This document shows positions 50,560 through 59,337 of a stretch of DNA of 64,000 nt, piece after piece. How positions within the stretch are numbered: position 1 is the stretch's first letter; each line of letters starts with the position of its first letter. The DNA is from Methylobacterium sp. Leaf465. Lineage in GTDB: Bacteria; Pseudomonadota; Alphaproteobacteria; Rhizobiales; Beijerinckiaceae. The position numbers and the translations under genes were made by a program. Location: positions 114,448-178,447 of the forward strand of contig NZ_LMRA01000047.1 of NCBI RefSeq assembly GCF_001424705.1, in the 5' to 3' direction. The notes beneath the pieces are model-generated. The model made no database searches. It had not been told where the DNA came from and was given only the letters and a program-made list of their open reading frames with translations.

Positions 50560-51312
50560 TCAGGCGTCGACCTTCGGGGGCTCGCCGTGGGCGGCCCGCA
50601 GGCTCGCCGCCAGGGCCTGGAATTTCGCGGGGTGGTCGTCGGGCTGGATCACGCCGGCCGACATCACCAGCTTGGCCGCGTCGTCCACGCTCATGGCGAT
50701 CTCCACGATGTCGGTCCGCGGCAGGTAGAAGAAGAACCCGGTGGTGGGGTTGGGGGCGCAGGGCAGGAACACGCCGACATGGTCGCCCCCCGGCGCCAGG
50801 GCGTTCTGCACGTCCGGGGCGGCCGGCGCGGACAGGAACACCACCGACCAGGTGCCCTTCACGGGGAATTCCACGAGGCCGACGGTGCGGAACGAGGTGC
50901 CGTTGGCGGAGAACAGCGTCTCGAAGATCTGGCGCAGGCCCTTGTAGAGCCCGGAGATCACCGGCGTGCGGGCGAGCAGCACCTCGCCGAACTCGACCAC
51001 GCTGCGCCCCACCAGGTTGGCGGTGAGGAAGCCCAGCAGGGTCACCGCCACGAAGGCGATGAGGAGGCCGAGGCCCGGGATCGAGAACGGCAGGTAATGG
51101 TCGGGCAGGTAGCTCGCCGGCACCAGGGGCTTCACCCAGCCGTCGATGAGGCTGATGAACCACCAGGTCAGGTAGATCGTGATGGCGAGCGGCCCCGACA
51201 CGATGATGCCGGTGAGGAAATAGGTCCGCAGGCGGCCCCGCGCGCTCACCCGCGGGCGGGCGCCGGCCTCGGGCTCGGGTGGGGGAAGCGGGGGGGACAG
51301 GGTGGGTGCCAC
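50560..51312 (-). CDS. DUF502 membrane protein
   Basis: This 250-residue protein has two hydrophobic helices (LRTYFLTGIIVSGPLAITIYLTWWFISLID and IPGLGLLIAFVAVTLLGFLTANLVG). A soluble domain follows: GRSVVEFGEVLLARTPVISGLYKGLRQIFETLF, then GLVEFPVKGTWSVVFLSA and PTTGFFFYLPRTDIVEIAMSVDDAAKLVMSAGV. This is the DUF502 pattern, including P.GFF..P. The Pro-rich first 20 residues may be untranslated. Function is unknown; in plants related proteins (COV) act in vascular development. Confidence 0.9.
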   Translation of the reverse strand: MAPTLSPPLPPPEPEAGARPRVSARGRLRTYFLTGIIVSGPLAITIYLTWWFISLIDGWVKPLVPASYLPDHYLPFSIPGLGLLIAFVAVTLLGFLTANLVGRSVVEFGEVLLARTPVISGLYKGLRQIFETLFSANGTSFRTVGLVEFPVKGTWSVVFLSAPAAPDVQNALAPGGDHVGVFLPCAPNPTTGFFFYLPRTDIVEIAMSVDDAAKLVMSAGVIQPDDHPAKFQALAASLRAAHGEPPKVDA

Positions 51313-51520
51313 GGATGCACTTTCGGCCGGGGGGACGGCGTCTCGGAGCGCCCTGCACGGAACGCCCCTGCCCCGCGCGGCGTGCGGAGCCGGGGTTCCG
51401 GCAAGCTTGGCCCCCGTCCCAAGAGGTAGCCCCTGCGCTCCCGCGGCTCAAGACCGCGTCCGCGCCCCGTGCGACGGGTCGCGTTGCGGCCCCGCCCCCC
51501 GGGGGCCTATGGAAGAGCGC

Positions 51521-51784
51521 ATGACCGAGAAGCTGACGATTCGCGCCCTGTGCGACCTGGGCCTCATTCCCGCGACCGAGGTGACGGCGGCCGTGAACGC
51601 CTACATGGCCGACCCGATGGCGCCGCCCTTCGTCTTCGGGGCGGGCTACCGGCTGAACCTCGGCAAGGCCATCCGCCGCCATCCCGGCGCCAACGACTTC
51701 GTCCTGCGCAGCGGCGCCGGCCCGCAGCTGAAGCGCCCCTTCGTCGAGGCGGCGATCTGGGAGGCCCGGCCCGACCGGGGCTGA
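51521..51784 (+). CDS. hypothetical small protein
   Basis: This 87-residue protein reads MTEKLTIRALCDLGLIPATEVTAAVNAYMADPMAPPFVFGAGYRL followed by NLGKAIRRHPGANDFVLRSGAGPQLKRPFVEAAIWEARPDRG. No family is recognised. The sequence looks like a small soluble cytoplasmic protein with a helix and a mixed second half. A GGAAG ribosome site lies just before the ATG at 51521; an in-frame ATG four codons upstream is also possible. It stands alone between the divergent DUF502 gene and a tandem repeat array. Confidence 0.6.
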   Translation: MTEKLTIRALCDLGLIPATEVTAAVNAYMADPMAPPFVFGAGYRLNLGKAIRRHPGANDFVLRSGAGPQLKRPFVEAAIWEARPDRG

Positions 51785-51899
51785 GCCGAGCCGCGCGCGT
51801 TCTCGGCCGCGGACGTTCTCAGCCGCCCAGGATGGTGGCGAGGACCTGCCGGGCGCGCGCCCGGTCGGCGCGGGCCTGGGCGGCCTCCGCTCCGCCGCC

Positions 51900-52040
51900 C
51901 TGGCGGGGATTGGCCCCTGGCGGGGATTGGCCCCTGGCGGGGATTGGCCCCTGGCGGGGATTGGCCCCTGGCGGGGATTGGCCCCTGGCGGCTGGCGGGG
52001 ATTGGCCCCTGGCGGGGATTGGCCCCCGGCGGGGATCAGG
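51900..52040. repeat. 17-bp tandem repeat array
   Basis: Units of CTGGCGGGGATTGGCCC start at 51900, 51917, 51934, 51951 and 51968. A 7-base partial unit at 51985 breaks the array; it then resumes at 51992 and 52009, with a degenerate unit at 52026. The last unit runs into the 3' end of the Crp/Fnr-type gene (stop at 52036). The 17-bp period is not a multiple of three, so the array cannot be a simple coding repeat. Confidence 0.9.
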
Positions 52041-52782
52041 CCCCGCCGATCAGCCGGGCGTACTCGGCCTCGGCGGTGCCGTAGCTTCCGTCGGCCAGGG
52101 TCCGCAGCGCCGGGCGGTCGAGGATGGTGATGCGCCCGCGCCGCGCCCGGATCAGGTTCTGGCCCTCGAGGTTCTGCACCGCGAGGGTCGTCCCGGAGCG
52201 TCGCACCCCCAGCATCAGGGCCAGGAACGCGTGCGTGATGGCGATGTCGTCGCCGTCGATCCGGTCGTGGCACATCAGCAGGCAGGCGGCCAGGCGCACC
52301 TCCAGGGTGAAGGTGGCGTTGGCGAAGGCGGTCTTGCCCAGGTGGACGATCTGCACCTGGACGAAGCGCAGCAGCAGATGGCGCAGGGACGGGCTCTGCC
52401 CGACGGCCGCCAGGAGCGCCGGGGCGTCGATGGCGAGCAGGCGGCCGGCGCTCTGCACGAAGGCGTGGTGGGGGGTGCGATCGCTGTCGAGCAGGATCGG
52501 CGTGGCGCCCACGAGGCCCTCCCGGCCCACGAGGCCGATCTCGACCCGGCCGGCCGAGGCCTCGGTGACGATCGAGACGAATCCGCTCTCGGGAAAGTAC
52601 AGCCGCTCGACCGGCTGGTTGGGTCGGATCAGCAGCTGGCGGAGCGCGCCCGCCATCGGCTCCAGGTGCGGCGCGAGCCGCGCGAAATCCTCCGGCCCCA
52701 TCGCCCGCAGGAGCCGGTTCCGCACCGTGGCCTGCCGGACCGGATCGGGGGGCGAAGACCTCGGCTGTGACGGATCCGGCAT
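52036..52782 (-). CDS. Crp/Fnr-family transcriptional regulator
   Basis: This 248-residue regulator has a cyclic-nucleotide-binding-like barrel (MAGALRQLLIRPNQPVERLYFPESGFVSIVTEASAGRVEIGLVGREGLVGATPILLDSD), a long dimer helix and a C-terminal winged helix (AITHAFLALMLGVRRSGTTLAVQNLEGQNLIRARRGRITILDRPALRTLA). It lacks the Fnr cysteine set and a clear cAMP Arg-Ser pair, so its ligand is unknown; this branch is abundant in Methylobacterium and rhizobia. The start ATG at 52782 has an AGGAG site four bases upstream. A 17-bp repeat array begins at its stop codon. Confidence 0.88.
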   Translation of the reverse strand: MPDPSQPRSSPPDPVRQATVRNRLLRAMGPEDFARLAPHLEPMAGALRQLLIRPNQPVERLYFPESGFVSIVTEASAGRVEIGLVGREGLVGATPILLDSDRTPHHAFVQSAGRLLAIDAPALLAAVGQSPSLRHLLLRFVQVQIVHLGKTAFANATFTLEVRLAACLLMCHDRIDGDDIAITHAFLALMLGVRRSGTTLAVQNLEGQNLIRARRGRITILDRPALRTLADGSYGTAEAEYARLIGGA

Positions 52783-53271
52783 GGCGCTCCTCCCAGGACG
52801 GCAAGAGCGCGCGGTCTCCCGACCGCCCGCGGCGGGATGCGACCGACGGTTCTGAGATGGAGTTGTGGGCGCGCGTTTCAAGTATCCGTGCGGGTCTGCA
52901 TGGTCTCTCGGCAGACGTCGGACATCCTGTTTCGGTGCGTGGACCGACGTTCGGGATCTTCCCCGGAGATCCTCGGGGACAAGCCGCTCCCGGCCCGCGC
53001 CGCCGGAGCGCGGCCCGTCCGGGGTCCCCGGATCGACGCCCCCTCCGCCGGCTGTGCGCTTTGGGTCGCGGTGCGGGTTTTTTCGCAGAGGGCGGGATTA
53101 AGGGTGGTGTCCGCGCGGTCTGCTCATCTCAGTTCCAATCTGGAATAAGTAAAAAACATATCTCTTGCAGATGAATTGGGAATCCTGCCAAGACGTTTTG
53201 GTGCTTCCGAAAGTAAGTCAATTCACGTCTGCGGTAGCGCCTTCGTACTCACCCTGGAATGGTCTTTGGCT
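52783..53271. other. regulatory gap before the TonB receptor
   Basis: Between the divergent crp-like and TonB-receptor genes lie 489 bases. The segment 53125-53180 is strongly AT-rich for this genome (GGAATAAGTAAAAAACATA near 53143) and is the best place for the receptor promoter. No clear Fur-type inverted repeat is seen. A frame open from 53176 could extend the receptor N-terminus. Confidence 0.45.
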
Positions 53272-55608
53272 GTGAACTGCTTTGCGTCGCGTGAGCGTGC
53301 CCGTCCCGTCGCCAGAGCAGCCCATCGCTGTCTCTTGGTCACGCTGCTGTCCGGCGTTGCTGCGGTCGGGTTCGCGCTCCGGGATGCGCAGGCGCAGAAC
53401 GCCACCGACGCGGTGACCCTCGACACCCTCTCGGTGGAGGGCGCCGGCGCGGGCCGGAACGCCTCGGGCAGCCAGCCCGGCGGCGCGGTCGGCCCGGTGC
53501 CCGGCTACGTCGCCACCCAGAGTCGGGTGGCCACCAAGACCGACACCCCGATCCTGGAGACGGCGCAGTCGATCTCGGTGATCGGCCGCCAGCAGATCGA
53601 GGACCAGAACGCGCTCACCATCAACCAGGCCCTGCGCTATTCGCCGAGCGTGACCACCGAGCAGCGGGGCGGCGCCGGCGCCACCCGCCTGGAGCAGTTC
53701 TACATCCGCGGCTTCACCGCGCCGCTCTTCCTCGACGGCCTCGCCCTGCCGGGCAGCCGCGACGCCTCGGCGAGCATCGATCCGTTCCGGGTGGAGCGCA
53801 TCGACGTCATCAAGGGCCCGGCCTCGGTGCTCTACGGGCAGTCGGGCCCCGGCGGCATCGTCAACTTCGTGTCCAAGATGCCGCGCTTCGTCCAGCACGG
53901 CGAGATCTTCGTCCAGGGCGGCGGCTTCAGCGAGGTCCGCGGCGGCTTCGACATCGGCGGCCCGATCCCGTCCGCGGCGGGGCCGCTGGCCGACCAGTTC
54001 GCCTACCGGGTGATCGGCCTCGGCTGGAAGGGCGACGGCCCGGCGGTGACGACGCAGGTCGAGCGCGTGCTCATCAACCCGAGCGTCACCTGGCGGCCCT
54101 CCGCCGACACCTCGCTCACCCTCATCGGCAACTACCAGCGCGATCCGTTCTCGGGCTTCTACGGCGGCTTTCCCGCCGTGGGCACGGTGTTCCCGCGCAA
54201 TTTCGGCGGCGGCGTCACCGGCCGCCTGCCGGTGGACTTCTACGACGGCGACCGCAACTTCGAGCGCTCGGACCGGACCCAGGCCTCGATCAGCTACATC
54301 TTCGACCACGACATCAACGAGGCGCTGCACGTCCACTCGGCGGCGCGCTACCTGCGCACCGAGGGCGATTACCGCAGCGTCTACAGTGCCTTCAGCGAGA
54401 ATACCGGCCCCTTCAGCAGCGGGCCGCTCATCGACCGCTCGCGCATCGCCACCCGGGTCGGGATCGATGCCTACACCATCGACAACAACCTCGTGGGCAA
54501 GTTCGACACCGGCCTCTTCGCGCACACCGCCCTCGTCGGCGTGGACTACCGGAGGTTCGAGACCCGCACCCTGTCGACGGCCTTCCCGGCGGCCCCCAGC
54601 CTGAACGTGCTGGCGCCCGACTACGCCATGACCATCCCGACGCCGCCCTTCACCACGGATGCGCGGATCACGTCGGAGCAGACCGGCCTCTACGTCCAGG
54701 ACCAGATCAAGTTCGACCGCCTCGTCCTCACCCTGGGCGGCCGCTACGACTGGGCCAGCAATTTCGGCCCGACCCGGAGCCTCACGACCAACGTCGTGAC
54801 CAACCAGGACGTGCCCTCCGAGGCCTTCACCGGCCGGGCGAGCCTGCTCTACCGCTTCGACAACGGCGTCGCGCCCTACGTCTCCTACAGCGAGGCCTTC
54901 GAGCCCATCACCGCCGGGCGGATCTTCGACGCGAATTTCGGCTCGGTCGGCCGCATCCCCGATCCGATCACCAGCGACCAGTTCGAGGCCGGCATCAAAT
55001 ACCAGCCGCCCGGCACCGACATCCTGCTCACCGCCGCCGCCTTCGACATCCGCCGCTCGAACGCGACCAACGCCGATCCGGTCAACCGGAACTTCGTGGT
55101 GCAGACCGGGGCCGTGGGGGTGCAGGGCCTGGAGTTCGAGGCGCGGGCCAACCTGGCCGAGGGGCTGAACGTCATCGGCGGCGTCTCGGTCATCGACGCC
55201 CGCACCGTCTCCGACATCACCACGACCCTCAACCAGGTCACCAACCAGCAGGTGCCGCTCCGGGGCCGGGTCCCGGTCCAGATCCCGGACACCACCGCCT
55301 CGCTGTTCGTCGACTACCGCTTCACCAGCGGCCCCCTGCTCGGGCTCGGGCTCGGCGGCGGCGTGCGCTATCTCGGCTCCTCCTGGGGCGACCCGGCCAA
55401 TTCCTTCAAGGTGCCGGAAAGCGTCCTCGTGGATGCCGTGCTCACCTACGACCTGAAGAACCTCGACGCGACGCTCAACGGCTTCACGATGCAGGTCAAC
55501 GCCCAGAACCTCCTCGACGAGCGCTATGTCACGGGCTGCTTCAGCTACTCGAGCTGCTTCTACGGCCTGCCCCGCACCGTCTACGCCACCCTGCGCTACC
55601 GCTGGTAA
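53272..55608 (+). CDS. TonB-dependent siderophore receptor
   Basis: This outer-membrane receptor of about 778 residues has a signal peptide region (CLLVTLLSGVAAVGFALRDAQAQN). The plug domain reads TDTPILETAQSISVIGRQQIEDQNALTINQALRYSPSV, then FYIRGFTAPLFLDGLALPG and ERIDVIKGPASVLYGQSGPGGIVNFVSK. A 22-strand barrel ends in the aromatic YATLRYRW. It matches the FhuA/FcuA-type siderophore class. No STN signalling domain is visible. The start is unclear: GTG at 53272 gives a good signal peptide, and an upstream ATG at 53176 adds 32 unlikely residues. Two PepSY genes follow, suggesting periplasmic or membrane reduction of the imported complex. Confidence 0.9.
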   Translation: MNCFASRERARPVARAAHRCLLVTLLSGVAAVGFALRDAQAQNATDAVTLDTLSVEGAGAGRNASGSQPGGAVGPVPGYVATQSRVATKTDTPILETAQSISVIGRQQIEDQNALTINQALRYSPSVTTEQRGGAGATRLEQFYIRGFTAPLFLDGLALPGSRDASASIDPFRVERIDVIKGPASVLYGQSGPGGIVNFVSKMPRFVQHGEIFVQGGGFSEVRGGFDIGGPIPSAAGPLADQFAYRVIGLGWKGDGPAVTTQVERVLINPSVTWRPSADTSLTLIGNYQRDPFSGFYGGFPAVGTVFPRNFGGGVTGRLPVDFYDGDRNFERSDRTQASISYIFDHDINEALHVHSAARYLRTEGDYRSVYSAFSENTGPFSSGPLIDRSRIATRVGIDAYTIDNNLVGKFDTGLFAHTALVGVDYRRFETRTLSTAFPAAPSLNVLAPDYAMTIPTPPFTTDARITSEQTGLYVQDQIKFDRLVLTLGGRYDWASNFGPTRSLTTNVVTNQDVPSEAFTGRASLLYRFDNGVAPYVSYSEAFEPITAGRIFDANFGSVGRIPDPITSDQFEAGIKYQPPGTDILLTAAAFDIRRSNATNADPVNRNFVVQTGAVGVQGLEFEARANLAEGLNVIGGVSVIDARTVSDITTTLNQVTNQQVPLRGRVPVQIPDTTASLFVDYRFTSGPLLGLGLGGGVRYLGSSWGDPANSFKVPESVLVDAVLTYDLKNLDATLNGFTMQVNAQNLLDERYVTGCFSYSSCFYGLPRTVYATLRYRW

Positions 55609-55644
55609 CGCGTACCCTCGCCAGGCCCGCCCCCCGGAGGATGC

Positions 55645-57279
55645 ATGGGAACGAGCTTCCGCCAGGCGATGGCCTGGCTCCACACCTGGTCCGGCCTCGT
55701 CGTGGGCTGGGTCCTGCTGGCGGTCTTCGTCACCGGCACGGCGAGCTACTACCGGACGGACATCTCGCGCTGGATGCGGCCCGAGCTCCGCCAGGTCGAA
55801 TCGCTCAGCCCCGACGCCCAGGTGCGGGCGGCCGAGTTCGGCGTCGCCCACCTCACCGCCCATGCGGGCGGGGCGCGGAGCTGGTTCATCGGCCTGCCGA
55901 CCCCCGACAGCCCGGTCGTCGACCTGTTCTGGCGGACGAGGCCGGGCACCCCGCCGGGGCAGGCCCGCCTCGACCCGGCGACGGGGGCGCCGGCGGTGAT
56001 CCGCGACACGAAGGGCGGCGACTTCCTCTACCGCTTCCACTTCGAGCTGCACATGCCGCCCCTCTGGGGCCGCTGGATCGTCGGCCTCTGCGCCATGATC
56101 ATGCTCGTCGCGCTGATCTCCGGCGTGATCACGCACCGGCGCATCTTCGCGGACTTCTTCACGCTGCGGCGGGACAAGTCGGCCCAGCGCGGCTGGCTCG
56201 ACGCCCACAACGTCACCGGCGTCCTCGCCCTGCCCTTCCACCTGATGATCACCTACACGGGCATCGTCACCTTGAGCGTGATGTACATGCCCTGGGGCAT
56301 CACCACGGCCTACAGGGGCGAGGCCCAGACCTTCTTCGCCGAGAGCGGCCAGATCCCGGCGCCGCGCCCCCCCGCCGGGCAGCCCGGCACCCTGGCGCCC
56401 ATCGGCCCGATGGTGCGCGCGGCCATGGCGACGGTGCCCGAGCCCCTGGAGCGGCTGGCGATCACCAATCCGCGGGACGCGAACGCCGTGGTGACGGCGG
56501 TGTTCGAGGAGCCGCACGGGCTCTCGCACGAGCACCCGCAGGTCGCCTTCGACGGGGTGACCGGCGCGGTGCGCGAGGTCCGGCAGGGCGGCCTCAAGCC
56601 GGCGACCCGGACCTTCACCACCCTGGTCGGCCTGCACGAGGCGCATTTCGCCGGGCCGGCCCTGCGCATCCTGTTCTTCGTCTGCGGCCTGATGGGCTCC
56701 GCCATGGTGGCCACCGGCCTCGTGCTGTGGTCGGTGGCGCGCCTGCCCAAGGCCGGCGAACGGGGCTTGCCTGGCCTGCGCCTGGTCCAGGCCCTCAACA
56801 TCGGCGCCGTCGCCGGGCTGCCGGCGGGAATCGCGGCCTACTTCCTCGCCAACCGCCTGCTGCCCCTCGGCCTGCCGGGGCGGAGCGACGGGGAGATCGC
56901 CGCCTTCTTCGCCACCTGGGGCCTCGTCACCCTGGCGGCCCTCGCCGGGCCGGGGCGCCGGGCCTGGGGCGCGGCGCTAACCGCGACCGCCGGCCTCTAT
57001 CTCGCGGTGGTGGCCGCCGACCTCGCCCTGGTCGATCACGGCTGGGCCGGGCTCCTCGCCGGGCAGGCGCGCTTCGTTTGGTTCGACGCGACGCTGCTGG
57101 CCCTGGCGGGCCTGTTCGCCGGCGCGGCGCGCAAGCTCGCCCGCTACGCCGGGCCGCGGCAGGCGGCCCGGGCGGCCGCCGCGTCCGGCGCGGCAGGATC
57201 GACCCCCGCCCCGTCCGCCTCCCCGCCGCACCGCGCGCATCTCGGCGGCCTCGCCCCGACGGGCCCGTCGGCCCGCTGA
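55645..57279 (+). CDS. PepSY-associated membrane protein (PiuB-like)
   Basis: This 544-residue protein begins FRQAMAWLHTWSGLVVGWVLLAVFVTGTASYYRTDISRWM, the PepSY_TM signature with its conserved His and Trp. It has a second helix pair (WGRWIVGLCAMIMLVALISGVITHRRIF), RGWLDAHNVTGVLALPFHLMITYTGI and a PepSY-like stretch (ATVPEPLERLAI..PQVAFDGVTGAV), then four or five further helices. PiuB-like proteins accompany siderophore receptors and are thought to reduce ferric siderophores with haem groups bound by the helix histidines. It starts 36 bases after the receptor stop with a GGAGG site, in the same operon. Confidence 0.88.
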   Translation: MGTSFRQAMAWLHTWSGLVVGWVLLAVFVTGTASYYRTDISRWMRPELRQVESLSPDAQVRAAEFGVAHLTAHAGGARSWFIGLPTPDSPVVDLFWRTRPGTPPGQARLDPATGAPAVIRDTKGGDFLYRFHFELHMPPLWGRWIVGLCAMIMLVALISGVITHRRIFADFFTLRRDKSAQRGWLDAHNVTGVLALPFHLMITYTGIVTLSVMYMPWGITTAYRGEAQTFFAESGQIPAPRPPAGQPGTLAPIGPMVRAAMATVPEPLERLAITNPRDANAVVTAVFEEPHGLSHEHPQVAFDGVTGAVREVRQGGLKPATRTFTTLVGLHEAHFAGPALRILFFVCGLMGSAMVATGLVLWSVARLPKAGERGLPGLRLVQALNIGAVAGLPAGIAAYFLANRLLPLGLPGRSDGEIAAFFATWGLVTLAALAGPGRRAWGAALTATAGLYLAVVAADLALVDHGWAGLLAGQARFVWFDATLLALAGLFAGAARKLARYAGPRQAARAAAASGAAGSTPAPSASPPHRAHLGGLAPTGPSAR

Positions 57280-57375
57280 GGTCCGGCGGCGGCAACCGGA
57301 TCGACGCGGGGCAACCAAACGGGCCGGTGCCCGTTTCCAGGGTCCTTCAACGAACCCGAAACGGGACGACCCGCC

Positions 57376-57930
57376 ATGATGTACCGCCTCGCCGCCGCCG
57401 CCGGATTCCTCGCCCTGAGCTCCGGCCTCGTGCTGGCCCAGACCCCCGCCGCCAAGATGGACGCCAACACGGACAAGGACCTGAAGGAGTACCAGCGCGC
57501 CGCCGTCAGCAAGGTCACCCTCGCCCAGGCGCTGACCACCGCCGAGCAGCAGGGCGAGAAGGGCCGCGCCATCGACGCCGACTTCGAGAAGGCCGACGGC
57601 AAGAACCCGAACCACTACAGCATCAAGGTCGTCTACCCCGACGGCAAGCTGGTGGAGTACGGCATCAACGCCGATGACGGCGCCCTGTACAAGACCGAGA
57701 ACCAGCCGATCGAGCGCTACTTCACCCGCCTGAAGCCGGCCGATTTCCAGAAGGCCACCACCTCGCTCAAGGACGCCCTGAAGATCGCCGAGCAGAAGGC
57801 CGGCGGCGGCAAGGCCTACGAGGCCGAGGTCGAGCGCGAGGGCGCCTCGGTGCAGTACGACATCAAGGTGGCGCTCCCCGACCGCGAGCAGAAGGTCAAG
57901 GTCGGCCCCGACGGCAAGGTCGTCGACTGA
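57376..57930 (+). CDS. periplasmic protein with two PepSY domains
   Basis: This 184-residue protein has a signal peptide (MMYRLAAAAGFLALSSGLVLAQ) and two PepSY repeats. The first runs KVTLAQALTTAEQQGEKGRAIDADFEKADGKNPNHYSIKVVYPDGKLVEYGINADDG. The second runs SLKDALKIAEQKAGGGKAYEAEVEREGASVQYDIKVALPDREQKVKVGPDGKV. The pattern is the usual 'L..A...Ae...gGka...e.e...g...Y.v.v...dG' form. It is 96 bases after the PepSY-TM gene and probably co-transcribed. PepSY domains bind or inhibit periplasmic enzymes in other proteins; its precise part in this uptake cluster is unknown. Confidence 0.85.
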   Translation: MMYRLAAAAGFLALSSGLVLAQTPAAKMDANTDKDLKEYQRAAVSKVTLAQALTTAEQQGEKGRAIDADFEKADGKNPNHYSIKVVYPDGKLVEYGINADDGALYKTENQPIERYFTRLKPADFQKATTSLKDALKIAEQKAGGGKAYEAEVEREGASVQYDIKVALPDREQKVKVGPDGKVVD

Positions 57931-57942
57931 TCTGAAGCGGGC

Positions 57943-57962
57943 GGCCGGCCCCAGGGCCGGCC
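57943..57962. terminator. hairpin between the PepSY gene and dctD
   Basis: GGCCGGCC (57943-57950) pairs with GGCCGGCC (57955-57962) around CCAG, between two convergent genes. The left arm is followed by no U-run; it is probably bidirectional. Confidence 0.6.
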
Positions 57963-57978
57963 TCCCCGACCGGGGCCG

Positions 57979-59337
57979 TCAGCGGTAGTCGGTCGGCGTG
58001 AGCCCGTGGCGGGCGATCTTGTCGTAGAGGGTCTTGCGCGGCGTCCCCAGGGATTCCGCCGCCAGCCGGACGTCGCCCCCGGCCATGATCAGCTCCTCGC
58101 GGATCAGGCCGCGCTCGAAGCGGTCGACCTGATCCGCGAGGGTGCCGGCGGTGACGGCCTCCGGGGCCGAGCGCTCCAGGTCGGCGAGCCCCAGGGCGTA
58201 GCGCTCGGCGAAATGCCCGAGTTCGCGCACGTTGCCGGGCCAGTCGTGCCGGCGCAGGTGATCGAGCACCGGGCCCGTGATCGCCGGGACCGCGCGGCCG
58301 AAGCGGGCGGCCGCCCGCCGCAGGAATTCCTGGAACAGCAGGATCACGTCCTCGCGCCGGTCCCGCAGGGGCGGGATCGCGATCGTGATCACGTTGAGCC
58401 GGTGGTAGAGGTCGTCCCGGAAGGTGCCCTGGGCCGCGGCCTGGCCGAGATCGACCTTGGTGGCGGCCACCACTCGCATGTCGACGGCCAGGGACTCGTT
58501 GCCGCCGAGCGGCTCGACCCGGCGCTCCTGCAGCACGCGCAGCATCTTCACCTGCAGGTTGAGCGGCATGCTCTCGATCTCGTCGAGGAAGAGCGTGCCC
58601 CCCTGGGCGTGCTCGATCCGGCCGACCCGGCGCTTCAGGGCGCCCGTGAAGGCCCCGGCCTCGTGGCCGAACAATTCGCTCTCGGCGACGCTGTCGGGCA
58701 GCGCCCCGCAATTCATCGCCACGAAGTTGCGCTTGGCCCGCCGGCCCCAGCGGTGCAGGGCGCTCGCCACCACCTCCTTGCCGGCGCCGGTCTCGCCGAA
58801 CACGAGGACGTCGACGTCGGCCTGGGCCACCTCGCGCACGAGCTGGCGCAGGCGCACGATGCCGGGCGAGACCCCGAGGAAGGCCGGATCCTCCTCCAGG
58901 GCGGCGTCGAGGCGCGCCCGCAGCTGGCGGTTCTCCAGGACCAGGCGGCGGCGCTCCAGGGCGCGCCGGGCCGAGGCCAGCAGCGCCTCGGCCGGGTAGG
59001 GCTTGGCCAGGAAGTCGTAGGCGCCGTCGCGCATCGCCCCCACCGCCATGCGGATGTCGCCGTGGCCGGTGATCAGGATGACGGGCAGCTCCGGGTCGAG
59101 GGCGCGCAGGCGGGCGAACAGCGCGACCCCGTCGAGGTCGGGCAGGCGCACGTCGGTGATGACGAGGCCGGGGGGATCGGCCAGGATCGCGGTCAGGGCC
59201 GGCCCGGCGGCCCCGAAGGTCTCCACCGTGAACCCGTCGAGCTCCAGGCTCTGGCGGTTGGCCCGGCAGACCTCCGCCTCGTCGTCGATGAAGACGACCC
59301 GCTCCGCCGAGGCCGCCCCCGCCATGGTCTCGCTCAC
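57979..59337 (-). CDS. dctD: C4-dicarboxylate response regulator, sigma-54 activator
   Basis: This 452-residue NtrC-class activator has a receiver with phospho-acceptor D62 in VITDVRLPD and K112. The AAA+ domain has Walker A GETGAGKE (181-188), sigma-54 loop GAFTGA (228-233) and LFLDEIESMPLNLQVKMLRVLQERR. A Fis-type helix-turn-helix ends the protein (IMAGGDVRLAAESLGTPRKTLYDKIARHGL). The GTG start at 59337 overlaps the sensor gene by four bases. Together with DctB it should switch on dctA from the sigma-54 promoter at 61393. Confidence 0.93.
   Translation of the reverse strand: MSETMAGAASAERVVFIDDEAEVCRANRQSLELDGFTVETFGAAGPALTAILADPPGLVITDVRLPDLDGVALFARLRALDPELPVILITGHGDIRMAVGAMRDGAYDFLAKPYPAEALLASARRALERRRLVLENRQLRARLDAALEEDPAFLGVSPGIVRLRQLVREVAQADVDVLVFGETGAGKEVVASALHRWGRRAKRNFVAMNCGALPDSVAESELFGHEAGAFTGALKRRVGRIEHAQGGTLFLDEIESMPLNLQVKMLRVLQERRVEPLGGNESLAVDMRVVAATKVDLGQAAAQGTFRDDLYHRLNVITIAIPPLRDRREDVILLFQEFLRRAAARFGRAVPAITGPVLDHLRRHDWPGNVRELGHFAERYALGLADLERSAPEAVTAGTLADQVDRFERGLIREELIMAGGDVRLAAESLGTPRKTLYDKIARHGLTPTDYR

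Noticed and set aside
53218..56646. An open frame of 1142 codons antisense to the TonB receptor and PepSY-TM genes
   Set aside because: Shadow of two well-supported genes; no recognisable domain or start signal.
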